DNA of 64,000 bases from Bin87 sp034420475 (lineage in GTDB: Bacteria > Chloroflexota > Dehalococcoidia > Lucifugimonadales > UBA3495), in NCBI GenBank assembly GCA_034420475.1, contig DAOULH010000057.1, positions 122,000 through 185,999 of the forward strand, written 5' to 3'. Under the pieces are notes generated by a model. The model saw only the letters and a program-made list of their open reading frames with translations, was not told where the DNA came from and searched no databases. Made by a program: the position numbers and the translations under genes. Numbering within the stretch: the first letter of the stretch is position 1; the number at the start of each line of letters is the position of its first letter. This document shows positions 24,241 to 32,307 of this stretch, piece after piece.

Positions 24241-25854
24241 CTATTCGCTGGCCGCTATCCCCAGCGTATCCCCGTAAAAGTGCAGCAGGCTGGTTACGGG
24301 ATTGCCCGCCATCTGCCCCAGTCCGCACAGCGAGGCTGCGCTGACGATTTCGGCCAGGTCTTGCAGGTCTTGCAGGTCCGAATCCCTGGGCTCGCCGGCG
24401 GCCAGTCGCCCCAAAGCTTCCGCGATCCGGGGAGTGCCCTCGCGGCAGGGGGTGCACTTACCGCACGACTCGGCGGCGTTGTATTGGCTCAAGCGCGCCG
24501 CCACCTGTACCGGGGACGCCCGGTCGTCGAAGACCGTGATGCCGCCGGCTCCCATGACCACGCCGCTGGCGTGCAGCATTCCGGGACGCAGCGGCACGTC
24601 CAACTCATTGGCCGGGAGCAGGCCGCTGGATGGGCCGCCCACCGCGGCGAACCCCATGGCGCGTCCCTCGGGCACGCCTCCGCCCACGAGATCAATCACC
24701 TGCCTGACCGTGGTTCCCATGGGCACCTCGGCCAGACCGGGCCGCCGCACCGCGCCGCTGAGCGATACCAGGCGAGTACCCCTTGCTTCGTTGAGCCCAA
24801 TCGAGGCGAACCGGCGCACGCCGCCGCGCAAAATCGCGGGGAGGTTGGCAAGTGTCTCCACGTTGTTGATGACCGTGGGCTCACCGTAAAGCCCCGCATC
24901 GGTCGGGAACGGCGGACGCAGGCGCGGTTCCCGTCGGCGGCCTTCCACTGTGTTGAGCAGCGTGGTTTCCTCGCCGCACACGTAACCCCCGGCGCCGCGG
25001 CGTATGGTCACCGCACAATCGAACCCGCTGCCCAGCACGTCGCCGACGAGGCCGGCTGCCTCGGCTGCCGCGAGGGCCGCCGCCATGCGATCCGCAGCAA
25101 GGTCCGCCTCGGCGTTGATGTAGATCACCACGTTTTCGGCGCCGGCGGCATAGGCGGCGATGAGGGCCCCTTCGATGATGCGGTGAGGATTGCCCTCCAT
25201 CAGGTGGCGGTCCTTGAAGACCCCGGGCTCACCCTCCTCTGCGTTGACCACCAGGTGACGCCGGGCCGCGTTGACCCTTCGCGCCGCCTGCCACTTCCGC
25301 GCCGCCGGGAAATAAGCGCCGCCCCGACCCAGCAGCCCGGCTTCCAGCGCCAGCCCGATAACCGCCTCGGGACGCATCGACAAAGCGTCGGCCAGGCCCA
25401 GGTAGCCGGAACCGGCCACGTATTCGCCCAGGGATATGGGGTCAACGCTGCCGATGCCCTCCATCAGGGCAATGTGCTGAGCCGAGAAGAACTCTTCCAG
25501 CTCGGCCCGCGGACGCGCATGTTCGGGGGCGCCTCCTTCCGCAGCAGCAACAATCTGTGAAAAATCCCCATCACCATCTACGCGGTCGAAAAACCGTGCC
25601 GTGCCGTCGAGCAACTCTACGGCAACCTGCGTCGCCGCGAAACACGCTCCGTCGCATCCGGCCACCACCACGGCCACGTCGCCGCGGTTCTGAAAGAGTT
25701 GAGTCAACCGGCTGTGAACCTCGCCGGCGCCAACGGCCTGGCTGCAGTGGCCCCACTGGACCACCACGCGGGTGACGTCCGACCAGCCAGCGCGGTCTTC
25801 GAGCGCGGCGTCGCGCATCGCTTGCCAGGCGGGCCGACAATCCGGAGAGGTCAT
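24241..25854 (-). CDS. NuoF-like NADH-binding FMN/Fe-S subunit
   Basis: 537 aa from ATG 25854, overlapping the NuoE-like stop by 4 bp (ATGA). The N-terminal about 110 residues form a thioredoxin-like ferredoxin-type domain with cysteines in WGHCSQA and AGCDGACF. Then the NuoF core: GLLGRGGAYFPAARKW (FMN/NADH), NAEEGEPGVFKDR, GGYVCGEETTLLNTVEG, an SLBB domain, and the [4Fe-4S] motif CGKCTPCREGTPRI near the C-terminus. Resembles diaphorase subunits of soluble formate dehydrogenases and NAD-reducing hydrogenases (FdsB, HndC, HoxF types). No catalytic subunit follows, so its redox partner is elsewhere. Confidence 0.93.
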   Translation of the reverse strand: MTSPDCRPAWQAMRDAALEDRAGWSDVTRVVVQWGHCSQAVGAGEVHSRLTQLFQNRGDVAVVVAGCDGACFAATQVAVELLDGTARFFDRVDGDGDFSQIVAAAEGGAPEHARPRAELEEFFSAQHIALMEGIGSVDPISLGEYVAGSGYLGLADALSMRPEAVIGLALEAGLLGRGGAYFPAARKWQAARRVNAARRHLVVNAEEGEPGVFKDRHLMEGNPHRIIEGALIAAYAAGAENVVIYINAEADLAADRMAAALAAAEAAGLVGDVLGSGFDCAVTIRRGAGGYVCGEETTLLNTVEGRRREPRLRPPFPTDAGLYGEPTVINNVETLANLPAILRGGVRRFASIGLNEARGTRLVSLSGAVRRPGLAEVPMGTTVRQVIDLVGGGVPEGRAMGFAAVGGPSSGLLPANELDVPLRPGMLHASGVVMGAGGITVFDDRASPVQVAARLSQYNAAESCGKCTPCREGTPRIAEALGRLAAGEPRDSDLQDLQDLAEIVSAASLCGLGQMAGNPVTSLLHFYGDTLGIAASE

Positions 25855-26363
25855 GCGGGAACGTTCTCGATGAGGGAGGCCAGTCGCTCCGCGTCCACGC
25901 GGCCGCGCCAACTCCCATTGACTCGAACGGCCGGAGCCAACCCGCACATGAAGGCGCACGCGGTGGTGGTCACGTTGCACACGTCATCAGGATCCGGCCA
26001 TTGCAGCGCCTCGTTCAGGATCGCCTCGCTGCCCGATTGCCAGCAGGCCAGACCCATGCACACGACGACGTTGCGAAGCTTGGGCGGGTCGAGATGCAAT
26101 TCGGAGTACGAGGTGGCCGCCCCATAAACTTCGGAGGCCGGCACGCGCAGATGCCAACCCACAACCTGCAACGCCCACTCCGGGAGGTAACCGTGTTCGT
26201 GCTGCAAGTAATGCAGCACGGGGAGAAGATTATCCCGGCTGCGCTCGGAGAAACGGTCTCGCAGCGCGCGGCGCAGGCCGGATTGACGATCCCGGCGTTC
26301 GGCGTCCGCTGTCCCGTCGCTCGCCGGGTCAACTTCATCGCCGCGCCGCCGGCGGCGTCCCAT
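25851..26363 (-). CDS. NuoE-like [2Fe-2S] subunit
   Basis: 170 aa from ATG 26363, with GCAGGAGG upstream. The N-terminus is polar; then a helical part with LLPVLHYLQHEHGYLPEWAL and a thioredoxin-like domain with four cysteines in CMGLACWQSG and TTACAFMCGLAP, the 2Fe-2S ligands. It is shorter than complex I NuoE only in its extension. It partners the overlapping NuoF-like protein to form an NADH-oxidising diaphorase dimer. Confidence 0.92.
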   Translation of the reverse strand: MGRRRRRGDEVDPASDGTADAERRDRQSGLRRALRDRFSERSRDNLLPVLHYLQHEHGYLPEWALQVVGWHLRVPASEVYGAATSYSELHLDPPKLRNVVVCMGLACWQSGSEAILNEALQWPDPDDVCNVTTTACAFMCGLAPAVRVNGSWRGRVDAERLASLIENVPA

Positions 26364-26466
26364 GTCTCCTCCTGCCACCATTGCGGGATTATATCAGTCC
26401 TTATCGTTGAAACACATTTAATTGCCACGTACGTTAGGGAGTGTGTTTGGATGATAACCGTTGGCG

Positions 26467-26652
26467 TTAGTTAGTGTCAGAGGTCGAAGTGACCAATGAG
26501 CGATGGATGCCTCCCCTTGCATCAGGTTCCAGTCCGTGCCATTGCACCAGTATGTTGAATGCGGCCACCATATACGCCAGATGAGCCTCATATCCCCGCC
26601 AGATGTCATGGCGCATCTCTTCGCTGCCCCACTCCCTGCTCATCATAGCAAG
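26467..26652 (-). pseudogene. possible transposase C-terminal fragment
   Basis: A minus-strand frame of about 60 residues ends with EAHLAYMVAAFNILVQWHG. That string resembles the C-terminal end of certain IS transposases from memory. The frame continues upstream to 26760 without clear family sequence and has no ribosome binding site. Weak call. Confidence 0.25.
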
Positions 26653-26701
26653 GTGGTTTCCACAATCATCCGTACACTCCACTGGCCCCGGCGGCGCTGA
26701 G

Positions 26702-26955
26702 ATGATGGTCAGCAAGGCCGGCGGAGAAGGCGACCTGACCGACGGGGACGTCCCCTGCAAATCAAAGGGGCCAGTGTCGATTTCGGCGGCGCGGCCACCG
26801 CTGAGGACGCGCCGGAGGTAACCATGGGCAAGCGGCTGACGCCGCCGGACGGGAGCGTGTACGTATTGATCACCAAGGCCGGCAAATGCGACCTGCGCCT
26901 GAACGGCGAGCCGATGGAGCTGCAGGAGGCGAAGCGACTGCCTTCGTCTGACTAG
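26702..26955 (+). pseudogene. small gene with apparent frameshift, unknown
   Basis: Two overlapping frames read as one protein if a single base is missing near 26753: MMVSKAGGEGDLTDGDVP in the first frame, then LQIKGASVDFGGAATAEDAP and MGKRLTPPDGSVYVLITKAG in the second, ending at the TAG at 26953. The second part alone could start at ATG 26824 (43 aa). Family not recognised. Confidence 0.35.
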
Positions 26956-27039
26956 AGCGCAACACGGTAGCGACGCGCTATGAATAGGACGGGTTTGCGA
27001 ACCCGCCCTTCAACTTTCGCACCTGCATCCTTGACCGGA

Positions 27040-27459
27040 TTATCCCGTCGCGCCGGAGTTGGTCGGGTAATTGCCGTTACGTTCCCGCAGGAGTTGGATG
27101 AGGGCTTCGGTGGTTTTTTCGTAGCTTTCGCGGTAGCGCTCAAGCTCAGCGAGGTATCGGTCGGCCCGCTCCCGTTCCTGTTGAATTACGGCCTCGTTGG
27201 CTACAGCTTTGGCTGTGGAGGCTGCAGCCTAGGCCACCGCGGCGTCCGCGCGTTTGCGCTCCTGGTCAAGGCGATTGTCTTTGAGGAATCCGATTACCAT
27301 GATGGTACCTATTGTTACGCCGGACAGGTTGGCCGCAAGCGTCCCGACGGGATGGCCTATCGGAAGGTAGGCTTGCAGTAATTGCAGCGCGGTTGAGATT
27401 GAGGCGCCGATCAGGATGACTGCCAGCGCCAGCGCGTAATATTTGATATTCTGCCACAT
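27040..27459 (-). pseudogene. small membrane/coiled-coil protein interrupted by in-frame TAG
   Basis: From ATG 27459 (MWQNIKYYALALAVILIG) the frame has two membrane segments (ALALAVILIGASISTALQLL and TLAANLSGVTIGTIMVIGFL), then LDQERKRADAAVA, a TAG at 27229-27231, and continues in frame to TAA at 27040 as a clear coiled coil (AVANEAVIQQERERADRYLA, YRESYEKTTEALIQLLRERN). Composition on both sides of the TAG matches one gene, so a nonsense mutation or readthrough is likely. A GTG at 27501 is inside the loop of a hairpin and is less likely as start. Confidence 0.5.
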
Positions 27460-27486
27460 CCGAACGGCTTGCAGGAAGGATGATTT

Positions 27487-27521
27487 TGCCCTGCCGTTCA
27501 CTGCGATTGAACGGCAGGGCA
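27487..27521 (-). terminator. 14-bp perfect hairpin after LLM-class gene
   Basis: TGCCCTGCCGTTCA / TGAACGGCAGGGCA with a 7-nt loop, 20 bp beyond the LLM-class stop (27542, minus strand). No T-run follows; the position and stem strength support termination. Confidence 0.6.
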
Positions 27522-27541
27522 GTGTTCGAGTTATTGTTGGC

Positions 27542-28612
27542 CTACAGGAAGTGCGGGATCACGTACTTCCCGAACATGCGGATGCTGTTCATTATCTTGC
27601 TGTGGGGCAGGTTGCCCATCTGCATGAAGCAGAGGATCTGGTCGACGCCCGCCTCGCGGTATTTCTCCAGGGTCTTGATCACCGTTTCGGGAGAACCCAT
27701 CGCAAACGCGCCCGATGCAATATGGTCGTCGGCGGTCTTGTCGACGCGCTCCTCCTGCACCGCGTTGACTGCGAAACGGTAGCTGTCGGGGACGTCTCGA
27801 CCGGCCCACGGGGCGTAGAGTTCCTCCGCTTTTCCGACGAACCACTCGCCCTCGCGGGCCGCGGACTCGTAGGCCTCCTCGTCGGTTTCGGCGACGTGGA
27901 CCATGCACAGGGCGGCGATGTTGTTGTTGGCCTGCCGTCCGATGGGGTTGGCGTTCTTTGCCGCGTCACGATAGATCTGGACGCGCTCAATCAACTGCTC
28001 GTATCCGCCCAGGTTGAAGCAGAGCACGCCCACACCCATGGAGCCGGCTTCACCGAAGGACGCGGGTTGGCTGCACGCCATCCACAGCGGGGGATGCGGG
28101 TCCTGCACCGGCTTGGGGATCACCGACCGGGGCGGGATGTTGTAGAACTCGCCCGAATGCGAGAATGGGTCCTCGGTCCACATGCGCGGGATCATCTCGA
28201 TGGCCTCACGCCATTGGGCCTTGGTAGTCTCCGGGTCGACCTCGAAGCCGTCCATCTCGATGAGCGTGGTAGAGCGACCGGTTCCCAGGTCCATGCGTCC
28301 GTCGCTGACTATGTCCAGCACGGCGGCCCGCTCGGCGACCCGGACCGGATGGTTGTACGCACCGGGCAACAGGGCCACGGCATGGCCGATGCGGATGCGC
28401 TTGGTGCGCTGGGAGATGGCGCCGTACAGCACCTCAGGCGCCGAACAGTGGGAGAACTCCCGCAGGAAGTGGTGTTCCACCGTCCAGAAGTAGTCGAACC
28501 CCACGTCGTCGGCAAGCTCAACCTGAGCCATGACCTGCTTGTAGCGTTCGGCCTCAATGCCCGGGTAGTGGGGTTCGGGAACCTGGATTTCGTACATCAA
28601 TCCGAATTTCAT
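27542..28612 (-). CDS. LLM class flavin-dependent oxidoreductase
   Basis: 356 aa, AAGGAG before the ATG. Bacterial luciferase-like TIM barrel: N-terminal MKFGLMYEIQVPEPH, VEHHFLREFSHCSAPEV near residue 50, KRIRIGHAVALLPGAYNHPV, and the C-terminal MGSPETVIKTLEKYREAGVD typical of the family. Uses FMNH2 or F420H2 to oxidise or reduce organic substrates; npdG at 15.3 kb makes F420 plausible. This family is heavily expanded in SAR202-type Chloroflexota for degradation of recalcitrant organics. Substrate unknown. Confidence 0.95.
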   Translation of the reverse strand: MKFGLMYEIQVPEPHYPGIEAERYKQVMAQVELADDVGFDYFWTVEHHFLREFSHCSAPEVLYGAISQRTKRIRIGHAVALLPGAYNHPVRVAERAAVLDIVSDGRMDLGTGRSTTLIEMDGFEVDPETTKAQWREAIEMIPRMWTEDPFSHSGEFYNIPPRSVIPKPVQDPHPPLWMACSQPASFGEAGSMGVGVLCFNLGGYEQLIERVQIYRDAAKNANPIGRQANNNIAALCMVHVAETDEEAYESAAREGEWFVGKAEELYAPWAGRDVPDSYRFAVNAVQEERVDKTADDHIASGAFAMGSPETVIKTLEKYREAGVDQILCFMQMGNLPHSKIMNSIRMFGKYVIPHFL

Positions 28613-28642
28613 AGGTAATCTCCTTGTGGCGTGTTTGACTGT

Positions 28643-28993
28643 CTAATCAGCCGGAACTGACGCCGGCTCCGGCTCACTAGCGGCGGGAATGGGATCCGGC
28701 GGCGAGGGAGTAACTTGAGCGGCGATGGCGGAGCCGTGCTTGCGTTCGGCGATTTCCAGATCGTAAGCGTTTTGTAGATCCGTCCAAAACCGGGCCGTGG
28801 TGCCGAAGTAGTGGGAAATCCGCAAAACCAGTCCCGGGGTTATGTCGATGCGCTGGGCCAGCAGCGCTTCCGCAGTACCTACGGGAATGGACAGTGCAGC
28901 CGCGAAATCAGCGGGTGACATGGCGAGTTCGGCCAGTTCATCAGCCAGTATTTTGCCTGGATGCACTGAAGCCATATCATTACTGCTGCTCAT
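28643..28993 (-). CDS. HigA-type antitoxin, second copy
   Basis: 116 aa from ATG 28993, with AGGAGG just upstream. XRE-type HTH of the HigA/VapI subfamily: VHPGKILADELAELAMSPAD, LLAQRIDITPGLVLRISHYF, and FWTDLQNAYDLEIAE. The tail is Pro/Ala/Glu-rich and probably disordered. It begins 10 bp after the HigB toxin stop. It is the usual downstream antitoxin of a higBA pair, yet another HigA lies upstream of the toxin. Confidence 0.92.
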   Translation of the reverse strand: MSSSNDMASVHPGKILADELAELAMSPADFAAALSIPVGTAEALLAQRIDITPGLVLRISHYFGTTARFWTDLQNAYDLEIAERKHGSAIAAQVTPSPPDPIPAASEPEPASVPAD

Positions 28994-29003
28994 AGTGCCT
29001 CCT

Positions 29004-29282
29004 CTAGTGATAGTCCACGATTTCAACATCATGAGGACCGTCATCCGTCCAGCGAAAGCAGATGCGCCACTGACGGTTGATGCGAATGCTGTATTGGCCG
29101 GCGCGGTCACCAACGAAAGATTCCAGACGGTTGCCGTTAGATGCGTGCAATTCTGCAAGGGAGTTCGCTCTGTTCAGCATATCCAGTCGACGCAATGCCG
29201 ACGCGGCAAATCCCTGGAAGGCCGGCACAAATTCACCTTGAAACGCCCTCTCGGTATCACGGTCTCGGAATCCCTGGATCAT
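29004..29282 (-). CDS. HigB/RelE family toxin
   Basis: 92 aa from ATG 29282. RelE-like fold: N-terminal FRDRDTERAFQGE, ALRRLDMLNRANSLAEL, then the C-terminal YSIRINRQWRICFRW and VEIVDYH signature. HigB toxins cleave mRNA on the ribosome. All characteristic basic and aromatic residues are present, so it looks active. It lies between two HigA-type antitoxin genes (gaps of 21 and 10 bp). Confidence 0.93.
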   Translation of the reverse strand: MIQGFRDRDTERAFQGEFVPAFQGFAASALRRLDMLNRANSLAELHASNGNRLESFVGDRAGQYSIRINRQWRICFRWTDDGPHDVEIVDYH

Positions 29283-29303
29283 CAATCAACCGCCTTGAGC
29301 GGT

Positions 29304-29654
29304 TCACTCCCCCCAAACGAAATACGAATTGCCGCCTTCGCCGCGCATCGGCGCGACCTGGGCTACGATGGACTGGCCGTGCTTGCGGGCATAAATTTTG
29401 ACATCATAGCCGGCCTGCAAGCCCAGCCATAATTCTGCCCCTCCCCCAAAGTAGCGAGACAAGCGTAAGGCCAGTTCGGGAGTGACGTCCAGGCACTCGT
29501 CCAGAAGCAGCGCCGTAGTGCCGGGACGGACGCCTAGCGCGATGTCAAACTCCGCCGGGGTCATCTGCATTGCTTCAAGGTCGTCTGCAAGAAATTCGCC
29601 CGGATGGAAAGGGGGCAGCCCATTCTTGAAACGCGGCTTCTGATCGACAATCAT
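29304..29654 (-). CDS. HigA-type antitoxin, first copy
   Basis: 116 aa. Same family as the 28643 gene but clearly divergent: FHPGEFLADDLEAMQMTPAE, LLLDECLDVTPELALRLSRYF and LWLGLQAGYDVKIYARKHG. It begins 3 bp after the GIY-YIG stop and precedes higB by 21 bp. Its cognate toxin may be the shared HigB or may have been lost. Confidence 0.92.
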   Translation of the reverse strand: MIVDQKPRFKNGLPPFHPGEFLADDLEAMQMTPAEFDIALGVRPGTTALLLDECLDVTPELALRLSRYFGGGAELWLGLQAGYDVKIYARKHGQSIVAQVAPMRGEGGNSYFVWGE

Positions 29655-29657
29655 GCT

Positions 29658-30020
29658 TCAACTTCTCTGCCTGTGGGATGATGGCGGCGTAACACCGCCA
29701 TAAGGCAAACGACGTTCTCGTATAGTGTTTTCAACCTCCGGCTTCGGTGGTGTGTAATCCAGTTCTATGACCAGTTGTTTAAACCGAACTACCATTCGGT
29801 GTATTTCACGTCGAGCCTGAGTGTTGGCGTTCAGGTTGTTCAGCTCTTTTTCCAAGCCTTCGGCTTCCGAACGGGTAGGTACTGTAGTGAACCAGACCAG
29901 TTTGGGGTTTCTTCCCTTCGTGCTTTGTGACATATTTGTGCGATGCTCCTGCAAACGAGCATGCAGGTCATTGGTGTTTCCAACATAGTACGCTCCGCCG
30001 TCTAAGGTCAGAACGTACAC
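29658..30020 (-). CDS. small GIY-YIG nuclease
   Basis: 120 aa from GTG 30020; no upstream start is available before an in-frame stop. GIY-YIG motif at the very N-terminus (YVLTLDGGAYYVGNT), then LHARLQEHR and LVWFTTVPTRSEAEGLEKEL, the usual R and E catalytic positions. The tail is a charged extension with PPKPEVENTIRERR. Overlaps the zinc-cluster gene by 13 bp and is followed by HigA after 3 bp, so all belong to one transcript. Could be a homing-type or defence nuclease. Confidence 0.85.
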   Translation of the reverse strand: MYVLTLDGGAYYVGNTNDLHARLQEHRTNMSQSTKGRNPKLVWFTTVPTRSEAEGLEKELNNLNANTQARREIHRMVVRFKQLVIELDYTPPKPEVENTIRERRLPYGGVTPPSSHRQRS

Positions 30021-30508
30021 GAAAATTCGGTGGTAGAGTGATTATCCGGAATGTCAGCGGCTGGTATATTTTCCTCATGAATTTCATTCGGCTGGTGACA
30101 TTTGAAACATTGGGAGAACCGCATGGCCTTGTAATTCGTGCAGCTCCGACACCTGTTTATCCTGCCTTGTCGCTCTTGGATAAAGTGATTCAGGCAAAGA
30201 TAATGTCCAGTACGGATTGTCTCGGTGCAACTCCAAAACCGGCACTCGTTGGGGGTTGTCATGGCTGACGGAGGTACCCTCTCATCTCCTCCGTTGGTAG
30301 CGTTATATCTGGATGAAGCCCACGCGCTTGCTGTCTGACCATAGCAGTTTAGGCACACATCGTCCTTAGCATCCTTGTACTGCCCGCAAGACTTGCACTG
30401 GTCAATCATCCCTGCTTCGTACCGGGAATAGTGGGGCGAACAGAGAAAGTAGTTCCTGCGGATTGTTTCTTTGCAGTCCCAAAATTGGCACTGGTTTGGG
30501 GTCGTCAT
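30008..30508 (-). CDS. tandem zinc-cluster protein encoded with GIY-YIG nuclease
   Basis: 166 aa from ATG 30508. The protein is an internal duplication: two about 57-residue modules, each starting MTTPN(Q/E)C(Q/R)FW and containing CxxxxC, LCxxH, CxSC and CxxC (first CQFWDC, CKSCGQY, CLNCYG; second CRFWSC, CRSCTNY, CFKCHQ). That gives two likely zinc-binding units per module. A charged C-terminal tail follows. It overlaps the GIY-YIG gene by 13 bp. A role as DNA-targeting subunit of the nuclease is plausible but unproven. Confidence 0.75.
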   Translation of the reverse strand: MTTPNQCQFWDCKETIRRNYFLCSPHYSRYEAGMIDQCKSCGQYKDAKDDVCLNCYGQTASAWASSRYNATNGGDERVPPSAMTTPNECRFWSCTETIRTGHYLCLNHFIQERQGRINRCRSCTNYKAMRFSQCFKCHQPNEIHEENIPAADIPDNHSTTEFSCTF

Positions 30509-30526
30509 CTTGGGTTCTCCAGTTGA

Positions 30527-30551
30527 CCGGCACGGGTTATCATCGTGCCGG
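30527..30551 (-). terminator. hairpin after zinc-dependent dehydrogenase
   Basis: CCGGCACG / CGTGCCGG with a 9-nt loop, 30 bp beyond the stop at 30581 of the minus-strand dehydrogenase and before the zinc-cluster gene. Position supports a terminator that separates the two transcripts. Confidence 0.45.
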
Positions 30552-30580
30552 CCAATTTGCATGCTGCGCCTACGCGGTGG

Positions 30581-31687
30581 CTACGGCACCAGCATCGCCC
30601 GCGTTATCTCCGTCTGCCGCTGGCTCCACTCGGCGGCGGCGAAGGCCTCGTTGACGTCGGCCAGCGGGAAGGTGTGGGAGACCAGCTTGTTGAACGGCAG
30701 CCGGTCCTGGTTGCGCACCAGGAAGTCCAACAACTCGGGGAGCAGGGACGGACGATACATCAAGCTGCCCACGATGTTCTTGCCCTGGAGCAGCTTGGAT
30801 GGGTCGATGGAAGTTTCCTGCCCGCGCACAATGTCGCCAATTTCCACGAAGGTGCCGCCGTTGGATAGCATGTCGATGCCTTCCCGCAGCAGGTCGGCCC
30901 GGCCCACCAGCTCCATCACCACGTCGGCGCCGCGGCCACGTGTCAACTCGCGGACCCGGCGCACGCGGGTCTCGGGAGTGTTGAATTCCTCGATGTTGAT
31001 CGTGTGGTCGGCGCCGAATTCTTCCGCCAGTTCCAGGCGGTTCTCCAGCCGGTCCAGCACAATCACCCGGTCGGCGCCGCGCTCCTTGGCCATGGCGGTG
31101 GCGTGGATGCCCAGGCCGCCAGCGCCCATGATGACGACGGACTGGCCGTGGCTCATGCCGGCGCGCTCCAGGCCGGTGGTCACGGTGCCCATGGCGCAGT
31201 TCACCGGGCCCAGCAGGTTGTCAGGCAGTTCGTCAGGCACGCGGAAGAAGGGGTGTCGCGGCGGGAGGTACAGGAAGTCCCCATAGGTGCCGGTGAAGTA
31301 GGGCCAGTTGCCGGCGGCCGGATACTGGCGATTGGCGCACCAGTTGGTGTTTCCGCGCAGGCACATGTGGCATTGGTAGCAGGGGAACACGGCGGCATAG
31401 ACCACACGGTCGCCTTCTTTTACATCGGTTCCCCAGTAGTCCGATGTTATGCCGTCGCCGAGGTGTTCAATGACACCGGTGCCTTCGTGGCCCATGACAC
31501 GGCCGGTTGGGGGCAGCGGATTGTGCTCCTGGGTCTGGTCGCCGCGCCAGGTGTGCAGGTCGGAGCCGCAGATGCCGGCCTGGGTCATGCGGAGTAGGAC
31601 TGCTCCGGGTTCAGGTTCAGGCACGTCGTACTCTTCGATCTCAAAAGGCTTGCCGTATTCCTTGACGACTACGATGCGTCCCTTCAT
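30581..31687 (-). CDS. zinc-binding medium-chain dehydrogenase
   Basis: 368 aa from ATG 31687 (GGAGGG upstream). Catalytic-zinc motif GICGSDLHTW and GHEGTGVIEH, structural-zinc cysteines in CYQCHMCLRGNTNWC, and Rossmann GAGGLGIHATAMA. Longer than the 6.3 kb paralogue and closer to threonine/sorbitol-dehydrogenase-like MDRs. Oxidises an alcohol or polyol with NAD(P). Substrate not deducible. Confidence 0.93.
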   Translation of the reverse strand: MKGRIVVVKEYGKPFEIEEYDVPEPEPGAVLLRMTQAGICGSDLHTWRGDQTQEHNPLPPTGRVMGHEGTGVIEHLGDGITSDYWGTDVKEGDRVVYAAVFPCYQCHMCLRGNTNWCANRQYPAAGNWPYFTGTYGDFLYLPPRHPFFRVPDELPDNLLGPVNCAMGTVTTGLERAGMSHGQSVVIMGAGGLGIHATAMAKERGADRVIVLDRLENRLELAEEFGADHTINIEEFNTPETRVRRVRELTRGRGADVVMELVGRADLLREGIDMLSNGGTFVEIGDIVRGQETSIDPSKLLQGKNIVGSLMYRPSLLPELLDFLVRNQDRLPFNKLVSHTFPLADVNEAFAAAEWSQRQTEITRAMLVP

Positions 31688-31731
31688 GTTGGTCCCTCCG
31701 ATTGAGCGTGATGATCGTGTCGATGGCCGGT

Positions 31732-31740
31732 ATCCTAGCA
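31732..31740 (-). promoter_or_regulatory. extended -10 element upstream of zinc dehydrogenase
   Basis: TGCTAGGAT on the minus strand, 45 bp before the ATG at 31687. Weaker match than the others. Confidence 0.3.
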
Positions 31741-31841
31741 TACGCCGGGGGGATGGGTAAGGGCGCAGGGACTGGGGGAGCCGCTGTGATAAACTGCGGG
31801 CAAGGATCGAATATTACACGCCGATAATCACGGGAACGGCT

Positions 31842-32291
31842 ATGAAGATTGCTATCGGTTCCGACCATGCGGGGTTCGAGTACAAGGGGAAACTGCTGTC
31901 TCTGCTGGCGTACCTTGGCCACGAGGCAATCGACTACGGGGCTTATTCGGAGGAGTCCACCGACTACCCCGAATGGATACGCCCGGTGGCCGAGGCGGTT
32001 GCCGGGGGCGAGGTTGACCGCGGCATCGTCCTGGGCGGTTCCGGCAACGGGGAGGCCATAGTAGCCAACCGGGTCCCCGGTGTGCGCTGCACACTATGCT
32101 GGAACGCGGAGTCAGCCAGGTACGGCCGCCAGCACAACGACTCCAACGTGTTGTCCATGGGACAGCGGTTGGTTTCGTGGGAAACGGCGCGTGAGATCGT
32201 GGACGTGTGGCTGACTACGGAGTTCGAGGGCGGCCGGCATCTCCGGCGCATCAACCAGATCGACGACGAGCCGCAGCATCTGACTTCATAG
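31842..32291 (+). CDS. rpiB: RpiB/LacAB family sugar-phosphate isomerase
   Basis: 149 aa. N-terminal MKIAIGSDHAGFEYKGKLL binds substrate phosphate, then VLGGSGNGEAIVANRVPGVR, where the glutamate replaces the E. coli catalytic cysteine as in actinobacterial RpiB, and SARYGRQHNDSNVLSMG. Interconverts ribose 5-phosphate and ribulose 5-phosphate. Alone, divergent from the zinc dehydrogenase. Confidence 0.93.
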   Translation: MKIAIGSDHAGFEYKGKLLSLLAYLGHEAIDYGAYSEESTDYPEWIRPVAEAVAGGEVDRGIVLGGSGNGEAIVANRVPGVRCTLCWNAESARYGRQHNDSNVLSMGQRLVSWETAREIVDVWLTTEFEGGRHLRRINQIDDEPQHLTS

Positions 32292-32307
32292 CGCCGGATG
32301 TTGATGT

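Larger units (their letters stand above)
26364..27039. other. decayed region with small fragments
   Basis: No intact gene recognised. It holds a possible transposase-like fragment (26467-26652, minus), a frameshifted small gene (26702-26955) and a hairpin CGGGTT-TGCG-AACCCG at 26990-27005 before the disrupted membrane gene. The mix of fragments suggests past insertion and deletion. Confidence 0.5.
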
